Source: Heterobasidion occidentale (taxonomy: Eukaryota; Basidiomycota; Agaricomycetes; Russulales; Bondarzewiaceae). Taken from it: a DNA stretch of 64,000 bases. The stretch's first letter is position 1; each line of letters opens with the position of its first letter. Below, piece by piece: positions 23,680 to 35,893 of this stretch. The DNA lies in assembly GCA_039111635.1 (NCBI GenBank), contig JBCAQO010000014.1:1736001-1800000 (forward strand). Reading direction: 5' to 3'. Below the pieces are notes generated by a model. The model was not told where the DNA came from, did not search any database, and worked only from the letters and a program-made list of their open reading frames with translations. Position numbers and translations under genes: made by a program.

Positions 23680-26600
23680 ATCAGAAGAAATTTGGATGAA
23701 TTGTTGGTAGAACGAAAGCTGAAGCCGAAGAACTGAGCGTTTATATAGACTGGTGCGACACAGCCATTGCGTGATGCCCTCAACAAAGAGATAAACTATC
23801 GTTTCTGAATTTCCAGGCATAATCGCTTCGACTAACCTCATGGTTCCAAAACGGCAACCGGTTTGCGGAGTACAGGTATGTACAGGTTCTGAGAAATTTT
23901 TATCAGAGGGCCATCAATGCGATTTGCCAGGATTTGCCCCAGACAGTCCGTTCAGTCCAAAACCTCACAATCTATAAAGATCCGAGACGGACAAATGTAG
24001 CCCGCCTAGCCGTATGAGGAACAAAATGCGATAAAACTGATATTTCAACAGACTCTACGCAGACCACGCACCTTACATGACGGCTAGCATCCGCACTTCA
24101 AAAATAGTCACAGACATCCTGAGAGAAATAGATTCTTCAAGGATTCTCACGGGAAAACCGCAATGTTGCCACCCAGCGAAATTGTGGATGCTCGTCGCGG
24201 AGATGGCAACATCTCATTATGAGGCCTCGGCTGTGCGGATTGTACTCAAACTAGTTTGAAGAGTTATTGATGATCCAGGGAAGCCCATCCAAAATCCTCC
24301 AGAAATTTTGACCATTTTAACTCCCAACGATGCTGTGCGAGGGAAATACATCACCGAATGAGATCGGGTTTTGCACTTACTCTGGCACAATAGGCTAGAA
24401 ATTCATTCGATTTGAAGGGCCTGAATAGCAGAATGACTTAGCATCTGACATATGCATGTCCTTGATTTCCGGAAAAAGCTCGTCATATCTGCGATTCAGC
24501 AAAGATATCTGAGAATTCAGTCATGTCGAGATGAGGAGTGACTCACGACCGACAGTTCACATAAGGAATTTAGTGCGCTTGCAACCTTCTCTTACAAGAT
24601 AAGTGGTCGACGCACAGGCTACTGTTGTAGCCTCCGGTCTAGACATGCTGGAGGACGGATACAGAGCTAAGCAGAGTTCGATTGCAGTTGACGTTTGAGC
24701 TCAACCGTCCGCGGCGATCCCTTGGCCCTTTAATGCACTTCTCACACATCCACGACCAGCACCTGTGCACCCGTGCTGTGTGATGGAAAGCCATCTTGTC
24801 TCAAGGCATGGAGTGCATAAGGAGCACCAACTGCTACCGCCAGCGTATCTCCAAACTTCCCGAAACAGAATGCTCATATGCCGGGTAATGCGCATTATAA
24901 CAAGCAAGCGATTCAATCAGCTGGTAGTATCTTGAAGCGGAGTGAAGGAAAGCCCGTGGACGCAATCAGAGCGAGCGGATTCATTGTTTTCGTACAAGCC
25001 GGGGAGCCGATCAGAAGAGCAACGCTTCTGCCAGGGTCGCAGGGTCTCGGGGATCACGAGATGATGTGATGGAGAGGACACGGGCAGGATGGAAGACAGG
25101 ACGAGTGGCAACATGCACGAGGTCTCGATGCTAGACCAAACAGGGACATTTTCTGGTTTCTTCAATGGGAAGGGAAAGCTGGAGCGTTTGGGCAGGCCGC
25201 ACGGCTGTTTCCCGGTTGTCGTGAGAATATCTGCTTGGACTCGACGAGTCGATAGAGGTTGGAGTGGTTGTGATAGAGCGGCAATATCAGGGTTTGGTGA
25301 AAAAGGAAATGAGACGTAAGTTTGACCGCCCTCCTAAACACCTGGATCTTGCAAAGCGATGCTTCAAGGTGCAGCAGCCAATGAGATGATCAAAGAGACA
25401 TGCGATGGCGCACTTGAGAGGGATCATGACTCCGTTGTGGACGGGAACTAGAGAAACTTTGGCCGTTCTGTGCAACTTTGCTGCAAAGAGGATGCCACTG
25501 CAGCTCGCACCATCCATACAAATCAAGATCAATTCTTCTGAGCATCGTCCAGGTACGTTGGGACCAATCGTGGCAGACTGAAATACGACGTTCGGCAAGT
25601 TCCATCCATCCTTCCATGACCCAAGCCTAGCATTCATCAATTTGTTCTAGCAGGCGTCTCCTTTGCCTCGGTGCCTGCGTAAGCCGGCGCTGAAGAAGGG
25701 TTTTCTGCATTCAGTGTTCGAAAGGGTGTCGATGCCAATTCATACCTCCAAAACGGTAAGGCCACTCGACCTTCACACTGGCGATGCCTTGTCCAGGGTG
25801 CCGGATCTTTCAATCTGAATACAATTCCCGGCGGGGCGGTTCGTGCCGACAAATCAACTTAGTTCAAGTGAGCCCAGAGTACGATGCCATTATGCATCCT
25901 GCGACGACGATCTGTAGAGCAGTGCTTCAGTAGTTGGATCTTCGCGAGGAATGCAAACGCTCCCGCTAGGACATCGCTTTCGAAGGCTGCATGTATGGCT
26001 TGTCGCAGGCCGATTTGTATGTGAGTGTCGATAGCTTTAGCTCTCAGCATTCGGAACTGACAAGCATCAGGCCAGAACATCGTGGGTGAAGATCAGTTCG
26101 TATCCCACACGGGTGGTTGCGAGAAGTAAGCATGAGACGCTTGTCTCCACGGCGCATCGATTCTATTCGAAGTAGTTTCTATGACAAGACTAGGTGACTA
26201 GTTAACATATCAGGTATGATTGATCAAGACTGACCTATAGCCCGCCTGAGACCCTTTCCTCTTCCTCATTAGCGTCTTGAGGCAGCCGTAAGTCGGGGAG
26301 CCCGCAACGGCTATAGTCGATGATAATCTGAGACTCGGGCTTATGTGGGTCCGTAGGGGTCCCATTTACTATTCAGGGACACTATCTTTCAGCGATAGAC
26401 AATTAGGCTCCCTTCGCAGATAGCGCTGCATCATGTGGTTTGCTTCGGAGGTTCTGAGGCTTGGGCCACCGAAGTACGGGGATGGACAGGACCTGCAAGA
26501 ATCAAGATTCGTCATAGTCCTGCGAAGCTAGACACTGAAAAACATAAAGCAGCTCACATCTTCCTCTTGAGCTCGACGTAGGATCCAACCTTCCTCGATG

Positions 26601-27617
26601 ATAACATGTCGTAGAATCAGGATGATAGCGGCACAGCTCGCTTCAAGCTCGTAGTATCTTTGGCGCCACACAGCCAAAGGGCGAATGCAGCTCCATCTGG
26701 TCCTCATCCCGGTTACAGTGAATGTTGTCCACTCAGATTCAACCGGAACTCCTACAGTCGCGTTGATGGGTCCACCTACGGCCTCCATGCATACCTGAAG
26801 AATCCAACTATCGTCTGGGCTATTCGTTGCCACTGGGCTCAAAATCCCCGATAGATTCTACGATGAAGATGCGATGAAGTCCAAAGGCATGTGGGTGGTG
26901 CATGTGGGTGGGGACTGCGTGGGGATCAGGGTGCGTATACTAGCTGCACGCAGGGCTTGTCGCTCAGCCTAGTGGCCTGAAAATACCTGGGCTAAACTGG
27001 AACAAACCTAGTCTTCATCCAAACCAGGATGAAGGACGCAAGGCCCAACGAAGACTGTTTGTTTGGTGCGAGGTCGTGGCAGAACCAGCCGAATTCGGGG
27101 CATAGCTGTACGTATGCATCGTAGTCTCCCATATCGCGTCGCCTCGAACTGCTCTACCCCTACAGTTGCTTGCATTCCACGCCATCCGACACCTCGAGTA
27201 TCATACATTTCCTATATGTCTACGCATCCCCGCCAAAGAATCCAAACTCATAGTGCTCAGCAATGTGCCCCTAGACGTCTAGACCCTACATCTACTCAGC
27301 ACTCGCCAGCTGAGTGGATTTTGGAGATTTCGAAGGAAGCAGGACACCCGGATGGAGCTTGTGTTCTCAAATGTTCATCAGCTCTCCAGAATAAGATCAC
27401 AGCATCAACAGTTGTCCTCATGGTCTATCATCCCTTGTCATTACCCCTGAAAAGCGCCGCATCCCTGGTGGAACATCCTATGGCACATTGTCGAGTCCAA
27501 TGAGGCGCGGCTAATCAGCTCGGTGAGACTCGCCTTACAGCTTGCGGCGCGTTTTCAACAGCTCCCCTTGGTATAAATGATAGTTCCCTTCTGCATCATT
27601 GCCAGAGTACGCAAGCC
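23680..27617. other. Gene-poor stretch, about 3.9 kb
   Basis: Several unlinked frames occur. The longest is a minus frame that I read as open from about 25319 to 24919, next to another at 25287-25640. None has a recognisable domain, and no chain of short introns gives a family pattern. A degraded gene or a lineage-specific gene remains possible. Confidence 0.4.
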
Positions 27618-28141
27618 ATGGCCCCTGCATCGACTCCCTCGAATGCATCCATCCCTGAGATGTCGTGTTTTGCAGTCGACTCGAGTTCTTTTGCATCGCT
27701 GGGCAGCACGGGAAGCGGGACGATCGTTGCGATAGCCATTGCGGCTTGTGAGTAGCATCTTGAGTCTTGACAACCCTCATTCAAGTACTAACATTTACGC
27801 CCACACAATCCCAGCACTTCTCTTGACCATTATCGGAGCCTTCCTCAAACTGATCCATCGAACGACCAATGAAAGCCAGATAGACGAACCTCCACAATCG
27901 CAATATGACAATAGTGCGACCACAGCACCAGGTGTGTGCTGCACGAACTAGAAGTTGAGAAGGCAACGTCCACTCTAACCTCACATGTACAGACTGCCCC
28001 TCTATATCCCTAACTTCGCCTCCACCAGCGCACATCAGAGAAAGCCCGCGTGCGTTACCAGATGCTTCGTCGATCTCTCTCCAAACAGGCGGGTCATTGT
28101 CGCCATTTGAGTGGAGCTTCAGCCTAGGGATAACCATGTGA
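27618..28141 (+). CDS. Small single-pass membrane protein, TM helix split by a phase-1 intron
   Basis: No named family recognised. ATG 27618 gives MAPASTPSNASIPEMSCF, with a sequon NAS. Three exons are read: 27618-27747, 27815-27931 and 27993-28141. The hydrophobic helix crosses the first junction: exon 1 ends GTIVAIAIAA and exon 2 starts SLLLTIIGAFLKL before the basic IHR. The intron is phase 1. The tail is polar, Pro/Ser-rich, and ends FSLGITM. It shares length class, topology and intron position with the genes at 19600, 49107 and 51327. Stop at 28139-28141. Confidence 0.6.
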
Positions 28142-28500
28142 CCACCCTAAGGTAAGTATGGCATAGGTCTCATCGGGCAGGAATCGAGAGAACCCATGTC
28201 GACTGTGTCTATACGGTACACATGCTCCCTAGTGACCCATCCTGCATCTTCTACTTCGTGCACATCGCCTACTTTTCTGTGCCGCTACACAATATTATGG
28301 AGTTTGTAAATAGATGCATAGATTGCAATTATTTGGATCCAGAGGGTTGAAGCTTTGAAGTTTTGCGGCGACCTTCCAACAAGGCTTTGAGAATCAAGAT
28401 CACGCGCGTCACGTCACGCGCGCTGTAGCAATCTCGAGACTGCACAGGAACGAGTACATCGTCTTCGACCAGCTCATAATATCATAAAGCACCAGGGACG
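28142..28500. other. Intergenic, ALG11 promoter side
   Basis: About 360 bp between two plus-strand genes. An inverted GCGCG-rich word (CGCGCGTCACGTCACGCGCG) lies at about 28404-28423, roughly 80 bp upstream of the ALG11 start, and could be a regulatory palindrome. Base composition shifts to GC-rich after this point. Confidence 0.4.
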
Positions 28501-30523
28501 ATGATCGTCATCGCCGCCGTGGTCATCGTCGCCGCACTCATCTTCTACATTCGGCACCTGCGCGTCGCCAATGCGCAACGGCGCACAAACCTTCTACGAT
28601 CTCTGGGTGTCCAGGAGCCGCACAAGAAGAAACTCGTAGGGTTCTTTCATCCGTACTGGTGAGCCTGGCTACCTCACTGCGCGCATACGTGTCCTGATGA
28701 GGCTGACAGATGCCACTGCGGCTTTCTCTAGCAATGCCGGTGGCGGCGGCGAGCGCGTCCTGTGGACCGCCGTCGCGTTCCTGCAGCGCACGGAGCCGGA
28801 TGTCGTGAGCGTCGTGTACAGCGGGGACGTCGATGCGACCAAGGAGCAGATCCTGGCGAAAGTGGAGGTGCGTGCGCCCCGCACGGTGCCCTGCTTGCGC
28901 ACGCGTCATTAACGCGCTGCGTAGGCGCGATTTGCGATCTCGCTGGCGCCGGACGCGCTCGCGTTCGTGTTCCTCGACTCGCGTCGGTACGTTGAGGATT
29001 CTGCTTGGCCGCGGTTTACGCTGCTGGGGCAGAGTGTAGGGTCTATGTACCTTGCGTGGGAGGCCATGTCGAAACTCATCCCCGACCTCTATATCGGTAC
29101 GCCCAAAATATTTCCTCTCGATGGCATGTCTTATAAAACGAATTGAAGACACTATGGGCTACGCATTTACCTTCCACGTCGTTGCATGGCTGACGGGCGT
29201 CCCCATCGGCGCCTACGTACACTACCCAACTATCAGCACCGATATGTTGGCCCGCGTCCAATCCCGCAAAAAATGGCACACAAACTCGGATTCTATCTCA
29301 TCCTCACCCATTCTAAGCCGCGGAAAACTTTTGTACGATCTGTCTCCTCGCGCCATGAGCCGGGGCTCGCTGACTCTCCTTCCCCGTAGGTACTACCGCC
29401 TGTTCATGTACCACTACGCTCAAGCGCTCCGGCGCGCGTCGTTCTTGATGGTCAACTCGTCGTGGACGAAGAATCACGTTGACTCGATCATCAACTACTC
29501 GGATCCGATACTCGACGCGATCCATCTGCCGATCGCGATGGTGGCTACTCTATTGTCATTCGCGATCCATCCTCTCTTACCTCGCGTGTCGTTGAACGAT
29601 GCGCCACGAACGACACCGAGGCAGTCAACGATCGTATATCCGCCATGCGACACGCGCGAGATATCAACGTTCGCGCTCGAGGGGCGCGAGCGCATCGTGC
29701 TCAGCATCTCCCAGTTCCGGTGCGCGTCGTGCATCGGTGCGACAGAACAAATGTCCTCATCGATCCTATCTCTAGGCCAGAGAAGGACCACCAAGCGCAG
29801 CTGCGCGCGCTGGCGCACCTCCTGCGCGAGCACCCGGAATACAAATCGTCCTCTCGGGACGGCGTGCGGCTCGTGCTCATAGGCGGCAGCCGCAACGCAG
29901 ACGACGCTGCGCGAGTCGAGAGCCTCCGCGCGCTCGCGAAGGAGCTCGACGTCGAGGTGAGCGCGAAAGCGTGCAGATTATGCTCTGGGACTGACACACG
30001 CGTCGCTGTGCCATGCAGGACCACGTCGAGTTCGCCGTCAACGCGCCGTATTCTGACATGCTCTCGTATCTTGCGCGCGCCAGCGTGGGCCTGCACACGA
30101 TGGTCGACGAGCACTTCGGGATCAGCGTCGTCGAGTTCATGGTCAGTCCACCTTCGCGTCTTCGTTGCGTCAGCCGAGGACACTGATTTGTGTGACTGCA
30201 GGCAGCGGGCCTCATCCCTGTGGCGCACGCATCGGGCGGCCCTCTGCACGACATCGTCGTGCCCGTCGACGGGCAGATCACAGGTGCGTAAATACCACGC
30301 CTTCCTCTCTCCAACAACTCGTCAACGGTGCGGATGCTATGTACTAGGATATCACGCCACGGCACCGGAGGCTTTCGCGACAGGCATACACGCGGCGCTG
30401 ACCCTGCCCGTGGACGAAGAGCTGGCGCTCCGGCGGCGCGCCAGGGAATGGGCGGTTGGCCGCTTTTCGGAGCGCGAGTTCGAGAAGGGCTGGCAGGGGT
30501 GCGGGTGGAGGACGTGGCTGTGA
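28501..30523 (+). CDS. ALG11: ALG11 alpha-1,2-mannosyltransferase (N-glycan precursor)
   Basis: Alg11 adds the fourth and fifth mannose residues to the dolichol-linked oligosaccharide on the cytosolic face of the ER, using GDP-mannose. Start ATG 28501; the N-terminal anchor is [15 protein letters not shown]. Exon 1 ends at 28658 and joins at 28732 to complete [18 protein letters not shown], the family signature. Later exons give [88 protein letters not shown] and [13 protein letters not shown] (GT4 donor-site region). Stop at 30521-30523. One intron removes about 100 bp between the exons encoding AIHLPIAM and STIVYPPC. All catalytic blocks are present and the gene looks functional. Confidence 0.95.
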
Positions 30524-30742
30524 GCCGTTACGTGTTACCGCTGGGTATGGACTCCGGACTTTTTTTTTCCACCTCTATTTGCTTGCCGCCCTGCAGAACG
30601 AGAGATAATTTATTCGCTTGTCGATTCGATCGTGGAAAAGGGATGGCGTTTCGACTCGCGAGCTTCTCGGATGGGGTTAAGGTTGCCTGGCTCAAAATTC
30701 GTACATTCACCCCGACCGGACCGCAGCGAGTTGGATCGTGCG

Positions 30743-32065
30743 TCATCCGGGGACAACAAAATGAAGAATACAACGATGTCGTGACGTCACTCCATGCTCC
30801 GACCTGCTGATCGCCCTCCGGAGGCCCTGCGCGCGGAGCTCGGCGTGCCGCTGTTCGACCTCGTCTTGCACGCGCTCGATGGACTTGAAGTACTTGACCG
30901 TCTTGACGTGCAGCTCTGCGGTGGGGCTCAGCGTGCGCGCGGGGGAGGGCGAATGGGGAGGGGTCTGGACGTACCGGCGGTGGCGTCTTCGTCGACGACG
31001 ATTAGCGCCCATGGATGGTTCTGCAGCGCCGAGAGCGTCCACAGATGGTTCACGCCTTCCTCTGAAAGAAGTGCGGCACGAAGACGCGGATCCGACGTCA
31101 GCACCAGCGCTGCCACCGCCGCAAGGGGGGCTTCCATCTTGCAAGCGTGCTCACCGATGGCCTTGCTGAGCGCGAGGCTCTTGCGCTGGCCGGTGACGAC
31201 GACGACGACCTCGCGCGCGTCGAGGACGGTGCCGACGCCGACGGTGAGCGCCATGCGCGGGACGGCGGCGACGTCGTTGCGAAGAAGCGCGCGTTGGCGA
31301 GGATGGTGTCGTACGCGAGCGTCTTGATGCGCGTGCGCGAGGCGAGCGACGAGCCGGGCTCGTTGAACGCGATGTGCCCGTCCTCGCCGATCCCGCCGAG
31401 GAAGAGCTCGATCCCGCCGTGTGCGCGGATGCGCGCCTCGTAGCGCGCGCACTCGCCGATGAGGTCGCGCGCGTTGCCGTCGAGGATGTTGACTTGGGAG
31501 GGCGGGATGTCGACTGCGCGGTCAGAGAGAGAGGGAGGGAGGAGGGCGTTTAGGGGCGTTGCGCGTGCGTGGAGGAACGTGCGTGGGCGGGGCGTACCGT
31601 GGGAGAAGAACTCGCGGAACATGAAGGTGTGGTACGACTCGGAGTGGTCCTTCGGGAGCGCGACGTACTCGTCCATGTTGAACGTCACGACGTGCGCGAA
31701 GCTGGTGAGAAGCGCTCAGCAGCCGCGGGCGGCGCGCTCAGGGGGCGTTGTGTGTGTGTGCACGCACGAGAGCTTCCCGTCGTTCACGAGCTTGATCAGG
31801 GCCTTGTAGGTCGGGATGGGCGACGAGCCCGTGGGCAGGCCGAGCACGAACGGTTTCTCGGCCGTGGGCTTGAAGTTGTTGATCCTGTCGAGGGGATTGT
31901 CAGTAGTTGTGCACGGGGAGTGTGACGGTCGGAACACGGACCTTTTCGCGATGTAGTTGGCGATGTAGTCGCCCACGGCTGCCGGGTCGTCGCGGATGAT
32001 GAGACCTGTGCAGACGCTGAGACGACGTCGGTCGTGGTCGGGAATACAGAGCAGGACGTACGCAT
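30743..32065 (-). CDS. NAG1: Glucosamine-6-phosphate deaminase
   Basis: Converts glucosamine-6-phosphate to fructose-6-phosphate and ammonia in the cytosol, a late step of N-acetylglucosamine catabolism. The first coding exon is only 4 nt (ATGC, 32062-32065). Removing the next intron yields [20 protein letters not shown]. Then follow [87 protein letters not shown] and [15 protein letters not shown], all family hallmarks that include the catalytic Asp and His region. The end reads [20 protein letters not shown] and continues in an additional tail to the stop at 30743. It converges with ALG11, with 219 bp between the stops. The gene symbol follows Candida usage; NagB is the bacterial name. Confidence 0.93.
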
Positions 32066-32548
32066 CGCGCTGCACCGTGCACTGTCTGTCTAGGTCGAGA
32101 GGGTGCGGGAGAGCTGGCGGGCAGCGATGGTGCAGCGGTGCATTCGCCCCTGTGACGATGATATATGGCGTCGGAGGCTAGGCCCGGGAGCAGCGTGCGC
32201 GGTGGATAACACAAGGATAACGATTGCCCGAAGGACGTTCGGCACGCAGATCTCGGCTTTGCGTGTCGACTTATCGGACGCAACGGAGAAATGCAGAGAA
32301 GCCCCGGCTCGGCTCATGACCACGAGGAGAGTGCCTTCTCCAGCGGCAGCGTCCGGGGGAAATGAATCCAGCTGGATACACTGGATACAGCTGGATACGT
32401 ACAGCTGGATAATGTACAACAGGCTTCCACATCGTCCCGAACACAACATTACAACATCTGTCGGTACACACACATACACACGCCGCGGCGCACAACGCAC
32501 CCGATCGCGATCGCACAGCCTCGGGCAGCTGCAATGATAGCCTGTGCC
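32066..32548. other. Intergenic with short tandem repeat
   Basis: Upstream region of the deaminase and 3' side of the FMN enzyme. The only structure seen is the AGCTGGATAC-type repeat at 32369-32412. Confidence 0.5.
32369..32412. repeat. Degenerate CTGGATAC tandem repeat, four copies
   Basis: CTGGATA occurs four times in 44 bp (near 32372, 32381, 32391 and 32405), with spacings of 9-14 bp. It lies about 300 bp upstream of the deaminase start codon. Confidence 0.8.
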
Positions 32549-34277
32549 TCACACCGCCAGGCTGGGATCGACCTTCATCATGACCTCCTCCTTCTTGTGC
32601 CACACCTCGTCCACATTCTTGTACCCACTCAGCCCAAGCGTGATCTCCGTGTCCGCATGCAGCGCGCGCAGCACCTCCTCCACGCCCTGTTCTCCGCCGA
32701 CCGCGAGCCCGTACATGTACGGCCGGGCCACTGCGGGCCGATCGTGCGGCGGTCAGCGAAGGCTGTCAACGGGAGAGAGCGAGGCCAGTGCGCACCGAGG
32801 ACCCCCTGGGCGCCCATCGCGAGCGCCTTGATCACGTCGCTCCCGGAGCGGATCCCCGAGTCGAAGAGCACCGTGAACGTCCCCGCGCGCTGCGCGTCCG
32901 TCACGCGCTCCGACAGCATGATCTGCTCCAGCGCGACGAACGACGGCACCGCGCCGTCGATCTGCCTCCCCCCTGCCCACCACAAAAATCAACCACGCGC
33001 AGGAAAAAAACGCCGCACAGCATCAGCGCGCGCGGCACAGGCGAGCACGCACCGTGGTTCGACACGACGATCCCGTCCACGCCGACCTCCATCGCGCGAT
33101 GCGCGTCCGCGACCGCCTGGATCCCCTTGAGCACGATCGGCCCCTCCCAATGCGCGCGCAGAAACGCGACGTCCTCCCACGCGCGGAACACGCCCGAGTT
33201 CGCCTGCTGCAGCCAGCGCACCCCGAGGCGCGCGTTCGCGCGCGCCTCCGCGTCGCCCGCGCGCACGCGCGCGTCGAGCGCGGCGGCGTCGAACGGCCAC
33301 GCGGGGCGCTCGCGCGGGCGCACGGGCTGCTGCTGCGCCGCCATGAACGCGGGGTCGGACGTGGCGATCTGGATGCCGACGCCGTGCGCGAAGGGGAGGT
33401 AGGCGCCGTCGAGGTCGTGCGGGCGCCAGCCGAGGAGCATCGTGTCGAGCGTGACGACGAGCGCGGAGAAGCCTGCGGCTTTGGCGCGCGCGAGGAGGGA
33501 GAGCGTGATCGCGTCCGTGCGGGGCCTGTGGGAGCGTGTGAGCGTGCGTGCGGATGCGCGGCGAGGGAGGGAGGGTGTGGGTACCAGTAGAGCTGGAACC
33601 AGCGGGGTCCGGCGCCGTTGGCTTCGGCGACGTCCTCGATCGAGCGGCTGCTCGCGGAGCTCATGATGAACGGGACGCCGACCGTGGCCGCCGCGCGCGC
33701 CGTCGCGAGCTCGCCGTCGGGATGCAGGATGCCCTGCACGCCGATCGGGGCGACGAGGATGGGGGACTTGTATTTCACGCCGAAGAGCGTCGTCTGTGCG
33801 GATTGAAATTCATTTAGTGGGGGCGGGATGGGGTGTGCGGGGGCGGATGCGGAGGGGGCGGATGCAGAGGGAGCGGGGAGCGGGAGGGGGGTGGTTTGTT
33901 ACCTCGAGGGTGCGGTCGGACGCGTCGCGGAGCATGCGCGGGACGATGCGCCATTGCTTGAGCGCTTGACGGTTGGCGTGGTTCGTCGAGCTCGATCCCG
34001 CGCTGCCGAACGTGTACATGAACGCCGCTGCGGACGCGGCACGGTAAGCGCGCGGGTCGGACGAGCGCCCCGCGTGGGATCGCTGACGTGGGGCACGATA
34101 GCCTCGCGGGTGCTCACCGTGGTAGTCGTTGGTGACCTCGCGCGCCTTCTCCTCGAGCTTGTCAAAGTCGTACGTCGTGTTGACCGGCGGGTTCTTGTTG
34201 CGGTAGATGTCGGTCATGAAGGAGGACCAGGTCTCCGGCGGGGTCTCGCCGCTCTCGAGGGCGGCGCGGAGGGACAT
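32549..34277 (-). CDS. FMN-dependent alpha-hydroxy-acid dehydrogenase, lactate 2-monooxygenase-like
   Basis: Predicted FMN enzyme oxidising L-lactate or a related 2-hydroxy acid. Start ATG at 34275-34277 (MSLRAALESGETPPETW); stop at 32549-32551. No cytochrome b5 domain precedes the barrel, so it is not a cytochrome b2. Blocks seen in order are AAFMYTFGSAGSSSTNHANR, ALKQWRIVPRMLRDA, GVKYKSPILVAPIGVQGILH, FIMSSASSRSIEDVAEANG, RWFQLYWPRTDAI, ALVVTLDTMLLGWRPHDLD, WEGPIVLKGIQAVADAHRAM, GIVVSNHGGRQIDGAVPS (active-site His), TVLFDSGIRSGSDVIKALA and ARPYMYGLAVGGEQGVEEVL. The family comparison favours lactate monooxygenase over glycolate oxidase. Very GC-rich third codon positions produce long antisense open frames. 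The gene is divergent from the V-ATPase subunit gene, 513 bp away. Confidence 0.92.
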
Positions 34278-34790
34278 CGCGGGGCGCTGGGATCTGTGAT
34301 GCGGGCGGGTCAGCTCGGAGGGCAAGCGGGGCAGAGCTCGGCGGAGAGGATACCAGTGGGGATGTAAGTGCGGGGAGTGTGGGGAAGAGGTGCGAGGACC
34401 GGTTGGAGTGGATACCGAACGGGAGCGCGCGTTATATACGATGTCGGAGGGGATGGTCCCGTGAGACGGCAACGGGGGCCATTCCTTTGGGCCGTTTCGG
34501 GACGCGGTTCGTCTCGCACGCGCCGTTTCGGTGTCTCTGGGCACTGGAATGCATACTCGCCAGGAAATGCGCGCCGAGCGTGCCGAACCCGACGTCGATG
34601 GACCGTGCGTTGAAAGACACAGCACAGGCTTCGTCGATCACCGGACACGTGGCCGCCACACCACGTTGAATCCCCGCAGCCCCGCCCGGCACCTGCCGCG
34701 CCCACAGCCGCAGCGCCGTCGCCGTTCAACTCGTCGCCCACCCCCATCCCACTCACCCCCTCGTCTTCTCCTCTCCAAGCCCCACGAGCA
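34278..34790. other. Shared divergent promoter region
   Basis: 513 bp between the divergent starts of the FMN enzyme and V-ATPase subunit c. It holds pyrimidine-rich runs next to the subunit c ATG (34735-34780). A putative TATA-like GTTATATACG lies at 34430-34439, about 155 bp from the FMN-enzyme start. Confidence 0.45.
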
Positions 34791-35893
34791 ATGTCTGACC
34801 TCTGCCCCGTCTACGCTCCTTTCTTCGGCGCCATGGTGAGTGCCAGTCCGCCGCACGCGGACGTGCGTGCCGTTCTGGGCGCACAGGGTACATGACTGAC
34901 GACGCGACGTGCTGTCCTTTGATGCGCTCTCCTAGGGCTGCACCTCCGCGATTGTGTTCACATGTGAGTCGCCCCCTGCGTCCTCTCGAAGGCTGGCTGA
35001 AGTATAACGTGCTCGTTGGCTAGGTATCGGCGCCAGGTGTGTTTGCGTCTTCCTTATGCATATGCTGTCGCCCGCGGAAGCGCCGTGCGCATGGGGGCCT
35101 GGACCGTTTCTGAGCCCCCGCAGACGTCGCGCTCCGTGGCGCGCTTGGGGGCCATGGCTCACTGGGCTGCCTGTTTCGCAGCTACGGCACCGCCAAGTCA
35201 GGAGTCGGCATCTCTGCGATGGCCGTCCTCCGGCCGGACCTCATGATGAAGAACGTCGTCCCGGTCATCATGGCTGGTATCATCGCCGTGAGTCCCACCA
35301 CCCGCCCCATCCCTCCTTTATTTGCAAAAAAGCTGAAAGCGCGCGCCTCGCAGATCTACGGCCTCGTCGTCTCGGTGCTCATCTCCGCAAACCGTGCGTC
35401 CCGAGCGCCCATTTGGTTTACTTTTTGATGTCATGTTGAGGCTCTGTGTGCAGTGGAGGCGCGGATGTCGCTCTTCCAGGGCTTTATCCAGCTCGGTGCC
35501 GGGCTGTCGGTCGGGCTTGCGGGTCTTGCGGCCGGCTTTGCCATCGGGATCGTCGGCGACGCGGGTGTCCGCGGAACGGCGCAGCAGCCACGGCTTTTCG
35601 TTGGGATGGTGCGCAGGCCGTCTTGTCGTCGCGGTGCGGAGGAGGGCGCTGATTGTTTGTGGACCTGCAGATCCTCATTCTCATTTTCGCCGAAGTTTTG
35701 GGTCTGTACGGTGCGTCGAGCGTTCGCCTCTGGGCACGACTCGCAAAGGCTGACGTTTAGCACCTCGTAGGCCTCATCGTTGCCCTGATCATGAACACCA
35801 AAGCGACGTCGAGCGGTGTCGCCGTAAGTGCCTCTTTTTTGTCGCTCGATCTGGCTCTGCGGCTCAGCTGTCGATTTGTTGCAGTGTGCGTGA
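34791..35893 (+). CDS. VMA3: V-type ATPase proteolipid subunit c
   Basis: Forms the proton-carrying ring of the vacuolar ATPase V0 sector. Nine exons are read: 34791-34835, 34936-34963, 35024-35036, 35182-35287, 35354-35393, 35454-35608, 35671-35710, 35771-35823 and 35885-35893. They give [100 protein letters not shown] and [16 protein letters not shown]. The essential proton-binding Glu is in FAEVLGLYG, and four helices are present. The third exon is only 13 nt and the last codes for C-A-stop. Length of about 160 residues matches the family. Confidence 0.95.

Noticed and set aside
24917..25640. Minus-strand frames as a possible gene
   Set aside because: Open for over 100 codons but without a recognisable domain, start context or consistent splice chain.
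33054..33590. Long plus-strand open frame antisense to the FMN enzyme
   Set aside because: Arg/Ala-rich translation with no motif; it is a by-product of GC-rich third codon positions in the real minus-strand gene.
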